A stretch of 22,342 nucleotides of DNA from a virus, in the IMG/VR virus record IMGVR_UViG_3300006921_000179, positions 1 to 22,342 of that record; one strand, 5' to 3'. A program made the position numbers and the translations under genes. Numbering within the stretch: position 1 is the first letter of the stretch; each line of letters begins with the position of its first letter. Below, piece after piece: positions 1-6,921 of this stretch. The notes under the pieces are model-generated. The model had not been told where the DNA came from, searched no databases, and saw only the letters and a program-made list of their open reading frames with translations.

Positions 1-1
1 A

Positions 2-259
2 AAGGCTGAAGTAAATTCTCAGCAGGGTTCGCTGCTTGCACGGACCGATTGGGCTGTGGTTCGGAAGGCAGACAAGGGAACGGCGATCCCCTCAAACATC
101 CAGACTTGGCGCGATGCAATCCGCACCAAAGCAACCGCAATGGAAAGTGCGATTGATGGTGCGGCAAACACTGATGCTGTAGCGGCGCTGTTTGTTACAT
201 TTGACTCAGAAGGAAATAAGTCTGGTATCCTTTATGATTGGCCTGTGTTGGGAAGCTAG
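2..259 (+). CDS. Tail-assembly-chaperone-like phage protein, 3' end only
   Basis: The frame is already open at the left edge, so this is the last 85 codons of a gene that starts before the window. The visible part contains LLARTDWAVVRKADKG, then IPSNIQTWRDAIRTKA, then a short helix and DAVAALFV. The order 'TDW, then a proline, then WR-x-x-IR' is typical of small phage tail-fibre assembly or tail assembly chaperone proteins that help a distal tail protein fold and are usually encoded beside it. That family call is recognition, not a search. The gene ends with TAG three bases before the ATG of the 761-aa structural gene, so the two are almost certainly cotranscribed. An internal GTG at 56 could be read as a start, but the frame continues upstream without a stop and the conserved TDW segment lies before it. 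It may instead be a conserved hypothetical virion-module protein. Confidence 0.55.
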   Translation, partial: KAEVNSQQGSLLARTDWAVVRKADKGTAIPSNIQTWRDAIRTKATAMESAIDGAANTDAVAALFVTFDSEGNKSGILYDWPVLGS

Positions 260-262
260 TAA

Positions 263-2548
263 ATGCCTCTGTCTAAAATACAGTTTAGACCTGGAGTAAA
301 CCGCGAGACTACGTCCTACGGTGACGAGAACGGCTGGTTTAATTCGGATTTGATACGGTTTCGTAAGGGTCGTCCTGAGAAAATGGGCGGCTGGGAGCGT
401 CTGAGCAGCAACACCATAGACGGGACAGGTCGTTCCCTTCACGTCTGGGCGGCGCTCGACGGATCCAAATTCATGGGCCTTGGCACGGAAACCAAGTTCT
501 ATATTGAAGAGGGCGGTGGTTACAACGACATCACCCCAATACGGTCTACGGCTACGCTTGGGTCCAACCCGTTGAAAACGGGTGCCGCAAGTTCTGCTGT
601 AGTTACTGTAACCGCAGCAGCACATGGAGCAGTGACAGGTGACTTCGTTACTTTTAGCGGCGCGACTACTACGGATGGTATAACTGCCGCGCAGTTAAAC
701 ACGGAACATCAAGTCACCGTTGTTGATTCTAACAGCTACCAGATTACTACGGCTGGAACAGCCTCTTCCGGAAGCACTGCGGGAGGCGGATCTGCTGTTA
801 TTGCTAACTACCAGATCAACACAGGTCTTAACACGGTTGTTAGTGGCACAGGTTTTGGTGCGGGTCTCTGGAGTGGTTTGTCTACGGGTTACGCCCAGAC
901 CACGCTTAATGACGCTGGTGGTATAGACGCTAGCGTTACTTCATTTACGCTCACGAGCGCCGCTTCTTTTGAAACCGCTGCAACCACCACCAGTGCAAAC
1001 TTAACGGTCATAAGTTCTTCAATACCGGTTGCGGACTCCAGCGGGTTTCCAAGCAAGGGAACAATACTGATTGGCAGCGAGAAGATACGGTACGGCACCA
1101 ATGTAGGTAACGTATTTGGAGATCTTACCCGCGCTGACGACGGCACCACTGCGGCAACGTCCTCCAGCGGAGATTCAGTGACCTTCGTTGGGCTGATGCT
1201 GATCGACAGCGAGTTGATCCAATACACAGGAAAGTCTACCCATACAATCAATGCAGGCGTTGTTCGCGGTGTTCGAGGCACTACGGCAGCAGCCCACGAT
1301 GACGGCGTAGATGTTAAGGAAGCGAACGACTTTGTAGGATGGGGCGAGTCTTCCAGTACCGCTGCTAACACGGGCTCTAACATACGCCTGTATAGCCAAG
1401 ACAATTGGGGAGAAGACCTTATCCTGAACGTTTATGATGGAACTCCGTATTACTGGGACAAAACACTGGGCCTTGGTTCACGGGCCACGGACCTTGCTTC
1501 TCAATCAGGTGCTTCAGATGCACCGACAATAACACGTCGGATTATGGTTTCCGGCGCGGACAGGCATGTTGTCTGTTTTGGCTGTAATCCTTTGGGTGAA
1601 GCGGACCAAGACTTGTTAATGGTGCGCTGGTCTGACCAAGAGAATCCTGTTGATTGGACGCCTACCGCAACGAATACGGCGGGTTCTCAACGGATATCTT
1701 CTGGTTCCGAAATTATATCGGCGCAGAAAACTCGGCAGGAGATGCTGATTTGGACGGATACATCGCTCCACGCCATGCGGTTTACGGGGCCTCCGTTTAC
1801 GTTTGGTTTCAGTATGCTGGCAAACAACGTGTCTATTATTGGCCCCAACGCTGTGACTACGGTTGGCGACAAAGTCTTTTGGATGGATCGGGAGAATTTC
1901 TACGTTTACACGGGCCGCGTTCAGACTATTCCCTGCACTCTTCTGCGTTACGTGTTTGACGACATTAACCTGGAGCAGAATTTCAAGTGCTTTGCGGCTT
2001 CCAACAAGATGTTTGACGAGATCTTCTGGTTTTATCCAAGTGCCGATTCGACGGAGATAGACAGATACGTCAAGTTTAACTTTACAGAAAACACTTGGGA
2101 TCTGGGTACGTTGTCAAGAACAGCTTGGGTCGACTACGGCATACACAACAATCCAAGAGCCTCCGGTGTCGCCAGTGGCACGAACTTTGTCTATGTCCAC
2201 GAGACCGGCGATGATAACGACGGATCACCCATGACTTCGTTTATTGAGTCTGCGGACTTTGATATAGGCGACGGCGAACAATTTATGTTTGTAAGCCGCT
2301 TGGTTCCGGACATCGACATCACCAGCAGCGATGCGGAGGCTTCGGTAAACTATATATTAAAGACACGAAACTACCCCGGAGACAGTCTGTCTACCAATTC
2401 TACCAATGCGGTAACAGCGACTACTCAGCAGGCATTTCTTAGAAGCCGGTCGCGACAGGTCGCACTCAGGGTAGAGAGTTCTACAACGGATATAACGTGG
2501 ACGCTGGGCGATCTTCGCCTTGATGTACGTCCAGACGGGAGGCGGTGA
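263..2548 (+). CDS. P22 gp10-like packaged-DNA stabilisation / tail-hub structural protein
   Basis: This 761-aa protein starts at an ATG preceded by GGAAG. The N-terminus (residues 5-46, with RFRPGVNRET-like and LIRFRKGRPEKMGGWE segments) and the core around 376-560 (NWGEDLILNVYDG, WSDQENPVDW, TDTSLHAMRF, NFYVY) resemble the family annotated in marine podoviruses as P22 gp10-like or tail-tubular protein. In P22, gp10 plugs the portal after packaging and joins head to tail. Between roughly residues 100 and 355 the protein carries a Thr/Ser/Gly-rich beta insert. It contains an FCCH-like stretch (about 112-165) and two tandem copies of a unit of about 44 residues (about 268-306 and 312-351), each with a SExIxY strand and a GTTAA turn. 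The stop shares one base with the next ATG (TGATG). Family membership is fairly secure; the exact virion position is inferred. Confidence 0.7.
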   Translation: MPLSKIQFRPGVNRETTSYGDENGWFNSDLIRFRKGRPEKMGGWERLSSNTIDGTGRSLHVWAALDGSKFMGLGTETKFYIEEGGGYNDITPIRSTATLGSNPLKTGAASSAVVTVTAAAHGAVTGDFVTFSGATTTDGITAAQLNTEHQVTVVDSNSYQITTAGTASSGSTAGGGSAVIANYQINTGLNTVVSGTGFGAGLWSGLSTGYAQTTLNDAGGIDASVTSFTLTSAASFETAATTTSANLTVISSSIPVADSSGFPSKGTILIGSEKIRYGTNVGNVFGDLTRADDGTTAATSSSGDSVTFVGLMLIDSELIQYTGKSTHTINAGVVRGVRGTTAAAHDDGVDVKEANDFVGWGESSSTAANTGSNIRLYSQDNWGEDLILNVYDGTPYYWDKTLGLGSRATDLASQSGASDAPTITRRIMVSGADRHVVCFGCNPLGEADQDLLMVRWSDQENPVDWTPTATNTAGSQRISSGSEIISAQKTRQEMLIWTDTSLHAMRFTGPPFTFGFSMLANNVSIIGPNAVTTVGDKVFWMDRENFYVYTGRVQTIPCTLLRYVFDDINLEQNFKCFAASNKMFDEIFWFYPSADSTEIDRYVKFNFTENTWDLGTLSRTAWVDYGIHNNPRASGVASGTNFVYVHETGDDNDGSPMTSFIESADFDIGDGEQFMFVSRLVPDIDITSSDAEASVNYILKTRNYPGDSLSTNSTNAVTATTQQAFLRSRSRQVALRVESSTTDITWTLGDLRLDVRPDGRR

Positions 2549-2715
2549 TGGCAAGTCTGCTGGATCACAGTATGCCGATGGCTCCTGATGAGTACGATGC
2601 GGACACGTTTGTCCGCATTTTGCGTGATCTAGAGATGGCTCTTACCAAGATAGACTTTCCCGCTGTAGTTAGCGGCGAGGATGACACAAACGGTTTAAAC
2701 TGGTTTATGGACTGA
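2548..2715 (+). CDS. Small conserved-looking acidic virion-module protein (55 aa)
   Basis: A 55-codon frame runs from an ATG that overlaps the preceding stop (TGATG) to a TGA that overlaps the next ATG (again TGATG). This leaves no spare base on either side, which is strong evidence that it is translated. The protein begins MASLLDHSMPMAPDEYDADT, continues with a predicted helix (TFVRILRDLEMALTKIDF), and ends in an acidic tail GEDDTNGLNWFMD. There is no signal peptide or membrane segment. I recognise the general type as one of the tiny proteins found beside gp10-like genes in marine podoviruses but know no function. Its position between the gp10-like protein and a beta-rich virion protein suggests a small connector component or assembly factor. 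Frame and limits are convincing; function is unknown. Confidence 0.8.
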   Translation: MASLLDHSMPMAPDEYDADTFVRILRDLEMALTKIDFPAVVSGEDDTNGLNWFMD

Positions 2716-3053
2716 TGGCATCCGCATACAAAAATATAGTGACGACCATTGGGTCTACGGGGGATGTGGTCGTCTATACGTGTCCTGCGGCCACCCAATC
2801 CCTCGTAAAGAACATAAATTTATACAATAGCCATACCGGATCTATAGTGGTACTGTGCAAAATAACCGATAGCTCCGCTTCGGCAACGGTCATCTTGCAG
2901 AAGATCACCTTGGCTACTTTAGCCTCTACTTCTGCTACCGCAGACGTGTCCCTCACCGGTCCTTTTGTATTAGAGACAGGCGACACGCTTATATTTAACT
3001 GCGACACCGCGTCAAAGATTCAAGTCTTTGCAAATGTTTTGGAGCTTTCCTGA
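2715..3053 (+). CDS. Small beta-rich virion protein of unknown function
   Basis: This 112-aa protein starts at an ATG sharing its A with the previous stop and ends at a TGA sharing its A with the next ATG. The sequence alternates hydrophobic and polar residues throughout (GDVVVYTCPA, SIVVLCKITD, ATVILQKITLATLA, GDTLIFNC, KIQVFANVLEL). It has few charged residues, which is the pattern of an all-beta jelly-roll or Ig-like fold. It carries three cysteines near residues 24, 48 and 99. Such small beta proteins in podovirus structural clusters are often head decorations, head-tail adaptors or tail-tip parts. The sequence alone does not separate these. The location inside a translationally coupled string of virion genes supports a structural role. 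Confidence 0.7.
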   Translation: MASAYKNIVTTIGSTGDVVVYTCPAATQSLVKNINLYNSHTGSIVVLCKITDSSASATVILQKITLATLASTSATADVSLTGPFVLETGDTLIFNCDTASKIQVFANVLELS

Positions 3054-4876
3054 TGTTACAGCAAACACACACCGTATCTAATAAAGGGCTTCAGTCCTTT
3101 GTTGATTCTTCCCCGGAATACGAACTTGCCCCAACCGGAATTGCGTCCATGCACGAGCAGGCTCAGAAGCTTGCGGAATATGGACGCAACGGAGACATTT
3201 ATGTTGTTCACGCTGCGGAAGGCGAAACGGTCGTCCCGATGGAAGTGCTTAACGCAAACCCGAAGGTAAAAGATCTTCTCTTCAAACAAATGGAAGAGAT
3301 GGGTCTGGATCCGCAGGAGTTTGTAGTTGGCAACGAGCTTAACAGCATAAATCCTGACACAGGTCTTCCTGAGTTTTTCTTCAAGAGTGTGTTTAGGGCG
3401 GTCAAGAGAGTCGTTAAAAAGGTAGTAAAAGTTGTTAAAAAGGCTGCGCCAATTGTGTTGCCGATTGCTGCGGCTGCATTTGGCGTACCGTTTTTGGGAC
3501 CGGCGTTTGGCGCAGGGACTTTCGGAGCTAGCTTTTTAGGTAGCGGCATAGGAACTCTGGCGGGCGGCGGCAGCTTTAAAGACGCATTAAAATCCGGTTT
3601 AATTTCCGGTGGCATAGCGGGTCTTACGTCAGGTTTCACGGGGCCGGGAAGCTTTGGAGAAAACCTTACTAGCACTTTTACTGGTGCCACTCCCGTGTTC
3701 GACGCGGCTGGCACTCAAATAGGGACGCAGTATGCGGCCTCGCCGTTTGCAGATGCTCTTGGTAGCAGCGCAGCGAGACAAGCCAGCGCCGCAGCTTCTA
3801 AAGCACAGTTCAGCAATCTTTTCAGTAGTGATCCGTTGAGCGCGTTTACGGGTGAGGGTACGTTGTTTGGTGACACTCCGACCAGCGTCACGGACCCAGT
3901 AACCGGCGCTGTTAAACCGGGTTTTGTACCGACAACGCCGACAGCGCCGACAGCGCCAAGCCTTAATCCCAATGTTACACCCGTAAATCTTACCAACACC
4001 CCTTCTGCGGTTGAACAGGCCCGAGCCTTAAACTTGCCGATGGACGAGGCAGGAAACTTTTATGCAGGCGATCAGGTAGTAGCGGGTCCTAACATAACGG
4101 CATCTGGTCAACCTTTGGGAACCGGCAACATCATGGCATCCCAAGGAACTTCAACTTTACAAAACGTTGGCACCCAGATCCCGCCCAAGGACGTATCCAC
4201 ACTTGAAAGTTTATTCGGCTCAACAGGTAAATCGATAGACGAGGGTTTGACAACTGCCGGTGATTATCTTTTCCGTGGCGGCGATAGCGCAAAAGACATT
4301 GCCTCAAATGTGGCGAAGAAAGAAGCAGAATACCTAGCCAAAATGGCAAAGGCTGGTGTAAAACCTAGTGAGGCGGGTCTGAAAGCTGCTGCGGCTTCTG
4401 CTCAACCAACTATGCTTGCTAAGTACGGCCCAACATTGGCTCTCGGAGCGGGAGCCGCGTACCTTGGCGGCGCTTTTGACCCCGTAGAAGTTGAGCAGCC
4501 GACGGTGGACGATCTGGAAGGTTTTGTGCCTAGAGAAACAGGATACGACCTCTTCCAGAAAGATCGCCAAAGATATCTGGTTCAAGACATAAACCCGTAC
4601 CGCTACGACCCCGGAAACCCTGTCGTGCCGACCCAGTTCACGGCAAGAGCAGCCGACGGTGGTTATATGCAAAGCTCTGACTTCCCCCGCCGAGAAATGT
4701 TGGTGGAAGGCCCCGGAACCGAAACTTCTGATGACATCCCTGCAATGCTTTCCGACGGCGAGTTCGTAATGAATGCCAAGGCAGTGCGCGGGGCAGACCC
4801 TTCAGGTAACGGCAACCGTCAAGCGGGTGCTGCAAATCTCTACAACATGATGCGTAACTTTGAGATGAGGTCGTAG
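3053..4876 (+). CDS. Virion protein with basic amphipathic and hydrophobic membrane-active segment
   Basis: This 607-aa protein is translationally coupled to the gene before it (TGATG). Residues 45-110 form a conserved-looking soluble N-terminal domain (GDIYVVHAAEGETVV, then SINPDTGLPEFFF). Residues 111-131 are a lysine/arginine amphipathic helix (AVKRVVKKVVKVVKK). Residues 132-195 are a long glycine/alanine-rich hydrophobic stretch (IVLPIAAAAFGVPFLG onward). The middle is low-complexity and Thr/Pro-rich (about 285-320). The last 49 residues carry SDDIPAMLSDGEFVMNAKAV, a tail motif recurrent in marine podovirus virion proteins. The architecture fits an internal protein ejected with the DNA that inserts into the host envelope, comparable in role to T7 gp14-16 or P22 gp7/16/20, but no homology to those is claimed. 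A GTG or TTG alternative start is not needed. Confidence 0.65.
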   Translation: MLQQTHTVSNKGLQSFVDSSPEYELAPTGIASMHEQAQKLAEYGRNGDIYVVHAAEGETVVPMEVLNANPKVKDLLFKQMEEMGLDPQEFVVGNELNSINPDTGLPEFFFKSVFRAVKRVVKKVVKVVKKAAPIVLPIAAAAFGVPFLGPAFGAGTFGASFLGSGIGTLAGGGSFKDALKSGLISGGIAGLTSGFTGPGSFGENLTSTFTGATPVFDAAGTQIGTQYAASPFADALGSSAARQASAAASKAQFSNLFSSDPLSAFTGEGTLFGDTPTSVTDPVTGAVKPGFVPTTPTAPTAPSLNPNVTPVNLTNTPSAVEQARALNLPMDEAGNFYAGDQVVAGPNITASGQPLGTGNIMASQGTSTLQNVGTQIPPKDVSTLESLFGSTGKSIDEGLTTAGDYLFRGGDSAKDIASNVAKKEAEYLAKMAKAGVKPSEAGLKAAAASAQPTMLAKYGPTLALGAGAAYLGGAFDPVEVEQPTVDDLEGFVPRETGYDLFQKDRQRYLVQDINPYRYDPGNPVVPTQFTARAADGGYMQSSDFPRREMLVEGPGTETSDDIPAMLSDGEFVMNAKAVRGADPSGNGNRQAGAANLYNMMRNFEMRS

Positions 4877-4878
4877 TC

Positions 4879-5925
4879 ATGGCCGATAAGACAATCCAAG
4901 AACAAATTGTCCGCGAAGCCCCGGAGATTGAGGCCCTAAAACTGGGCCTAATTCAGTCAGCCAAAGACCTCTCAGACACTCAGATACAACTTCCCGAGCA
5001 GCAGATTGCCGGTCTCACGGGTCTTCAGCAACAAGCCGCAACGCTTGGAGGGGCTACCGGAGGTATCGGAGGTTACCAGCCCTTCCTTACTGCCGGTTCG
5101 GAAACACTCGGTACGGGCCTTGGTACGTTAGACACGGCCCTCGGAACATTAGGACAGTCTCAGACACCAATCACCGCAGCGCAGCAAGCCATAGCAGGAT
5201 CCGGCCAGCTTTTCGCGCCAACGGACCTTTCTGCCTACACCAACCCTTTTCAGCAGCAGGTTATCGACACCACCCTTGCCGAAATGAACCGGCAAGGCCA
5301 GATTTCGCGCAACAACCTTGCAGCACAGGGCGTAGGTGCCGGAGCTTTCGGCGGCAGCCGCTTTGGCATTGCGGGCGCAGAACTGGATCGCAACCTTGCA
5401 GATTCTCAAGCTCGTGCTCTTGCTCAATTGAATGCCCAGAACTACTCCCAGGCCCTCGGCGCGTCTCAAACAGCTTTTGAAAACCAGCAGCGCAGACAGC
5501 AGGCACAGTCCCAGCTATATGGCGGGATTGCAGGGCTGTATGGAAGTCTAGGCGGTCAGCAGGCCGGTATCGCTGGACAACAGGCTGGCATTGGCGGTCA
5601 GCAGCTTGGCCTTGGTCAGTTGGCACAACAATCTGGCGTCCGGGACATTGCAACCTTGCAGTCTCTTGGTCAGGAGCAACAGCGCCAGCAGCAGTCCGAA
5701 CTCGACGCCGCCCGCGCAAATCAGCAAAGGCAGTTGTACGAGCCGTACAGTCGCGTTGCGTTCCTCTCGGATATTTACAAAGGGGCACCATCAACGCAGA
5801 CAACCCTCGGTTCTCAGGTTACCCCAACTGCCCCGACACCCTCCGCTTTCCAGCAGGTTGCTGGAGTTGGAACGGGACTTTTAGGAACCGCAGCCGCCGC
5901 CAAGCAACTCGGCGGACTATTTTAA
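4879..5925 (+). CDS. Gln/Gly-rich internal virion (probable ejection) protein
   Basis: This 348-aa protein has its start at ATG 4879, two bases after the previous stop, with GAGG upstream. It is unusually rich in Gln, Gly and Ala and almost free of Cys and Trp. Residues 119-165 (AYTNPFQQQVIDTTLAEMNR, then AAQGVGAGAFGGSR) match a motif set I recognise from many podovirus internal or structural proteins of unassigned function. Residues 225-245 are three near-perfect heptads (GGQQAGI, AGQQAGI, GGQQLGL), flanked by Gln-rich helices (260-285) likely to form a coiled coil. The C-terminus (325-348) is short, hydrophobic and Gly/Ala-rich. It is one of five consecutive large virion genes. I infer an internal core or injection protein; a tail-fibre role is less likely because there is no adhesin-like region. 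Confidence 0.65.
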   Translation: MADKTIQEQIVREAPEIEALKLGLIQSAKDLSDTQIQLPEQQIAGLTGLQQQAATLGGATGGIGGYQPFLTAGSETLGTGLGTLDTALGTLGQSQTPITAAQQAIAGSGQLFAPTDLSAYTNPFQQQVIDTTLAEMNRQGQISRNNLAAQGVGAGAFGGSRFGIAGAELDRNLADSQARALAQLNAQNYSQALGASQTAFENQQRRQQAQSQLYGGIAGLYGSLGGQQAGIAGQQAGIGGQQLGLGQLAQQSGVRDIATLQSLGQEQQRQQQSELDAARANQQRQLYEPYSRVAFLSDIYKGAPSTQTTLGSQVTPTAPTPSAFQQVAGVGTGLLGTAAAAKQLGGLF

Positions 5926-5934
5926 TAGGATAAT

Positions 5935-6909
5935 ATGATGCCCGGAATACAAGACAGGAAGATGTTTCGCAACGCAACGCCCATGGCGGCTGGCGGCTTA
6001 TTGATAGAGCCGCTTCGCCAAATGGGGGTGTTGAAACAAGTTGAAGACATGGTAGGTGCATCCAGAAGCGTTCCAGGCACGGACTTTGCGGCTCTGTTTA
6101 TGCAGATGTACGGAAGAGCACCGAGCCCACCTGAGTTACAGGAGTTCATGGCGCAGAACCCTGTCGGCATGGCCGAAGGTGGCGCTACTTTTCCAGATCT
6201 GAGCGGTGACGGAAAAGTAACCCAAAAGGATATTCTTATGGGCCGTGGGGTGTCGATGGCTGACGGAGGGATGATGCCTCCCATGGAAGAGAACACAATG
6301 GCAGACATGCCGTTGATGTCGCCGGAACAGGAAGCGCAGATTTATCAGGAAGCGCAGAATTTACCGCCCGAAGTTATCCAGATGGCGGGCAGCGAACTCG
6401 ACGCGGCTGGCAGAGAGCTTGCAGCAGAAGGCGTTGGAGCAGCAGTTAACGAGGAAGTCTCCCGCAGCATTGGCAACATGGACATGGCGGGTGACTTTAA
6501 GGACATTATGAACTCGGTCTGGGACGAGAACGAGGGTCTTGAGACCTACCGTTCGCGTCTAGCAGAGGTTGTAGGTCCGGAAGATGCCCAGAGAACGCCT
6601 GATTCTGTTCTGGCCCTTGTGCAGCCGACCCTCCAACTCGCACAGATTGACCAAGGCATTGGTGCCCTGATGCAGGAAGAACTGGCAGAAGTCGGCGGCA
6701 TGGACGGTGGTATCACCGAACTGGCTACCAAGAGCGCGGTTGCGGACGGCATGGCCGCTGAAACGGGCGCATTGGTCAACGCTGTAGGGAACATGGCCCA
6801 AGGGCCATCCGGCATTGCCGCGACGGGAACTGATCCTATGGGAATGGACCCAATGATGGTAGAAGCTATGATGCAAGGTGCAGGTCCCATGGGCCAAGGC
6901 ATGGTCTAA
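5935..6909 (+). CDS. Met-rich virion protein with a dockerin/EF-hand-like calcium loop
   Basis: This 324-aa protein starts at ATG 5935, with AGGA at 5927-5930; a second ATG follows directly. Residues 88-99 read DLSGDGKVTQKD, which places oxygen ligands at loop positions 1, 3, 5, 9 and 12, as in dockerin or EF-hand calcium loops. Only one loop is present, whereas dockerins have two. Short hydrophobic-A-x-GG motifs flank it (MAAGG near 17, MAEGG near 79, MADGG near 108). Residues 125-260 look helical and acidic. The last 70 residues are Gly/Met-rich (MGMDPMMVEAMMQG). I recognise the 'FPDLSGDGKVTQ' segment from other marine phage virion genes but know no experimental function. By position it is probably an internal or ejection protein. 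Confidence 0.6.
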   Translation: MMPGIQDRKMFRNATPMAAGGLLIEPLRQMGVLKQVEDMVGASRSVPGTDFAALFMQMYGRAPSPPELQEFMAQNPVGMAEGGATFPDLSGDGKVTQKDILMGRGVSMADGGMMPPMEENTMADMPLMSPEQEAQIYQEAQNLPPEVIQMAGSELDAAGRELAAEGVGAAVNEEVSRSIGNMDMAGDFKDIMNSVWDENEGLETYRSRLAEVVGPEDAQRTPDSVLALVQPTLQLAQIDQGIGALMQEELAEVGGMDGGITELATKSAVADGMAAETGALVNAVGNMAQGPSGIAATGTDPMGMDPMMVEAMMQGAGPMGQGMV

Positions 6910-6921
6910 CAGGAGCTATTC

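Noticed and set aside
889-1404. 171-codon minus-strand open frame
   Set aside because: It lies wholly antisense to the gp10-like gene, has low-complexity Val/Ser/Pro content with no recognisable domain, and interrupts a tightly packed plus-strand gene string.
3208-3714. 168-codon minus-strand open frame rich in Pro/Lys/Leu
   Set aside because: Mirror of the Gly/Ala-rich segment of the 607-aa gene; composition is explained by the complementary codons, and there is no ribosome site or motif.
3931-3960. Short CCGACAGCG-type tandem repeat
   Set aside because: Two or three nine-base units encoding a Pro-Thr-Ala linker; too short to be an origin or a regulatory repeat.
5261-5803. 180-codon minus-strand open frame
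   Set aside because: Antisense to the Gln-rich virion gene; the Arg/Cys/Ala-rich product has no domain and no room for its own promoter.
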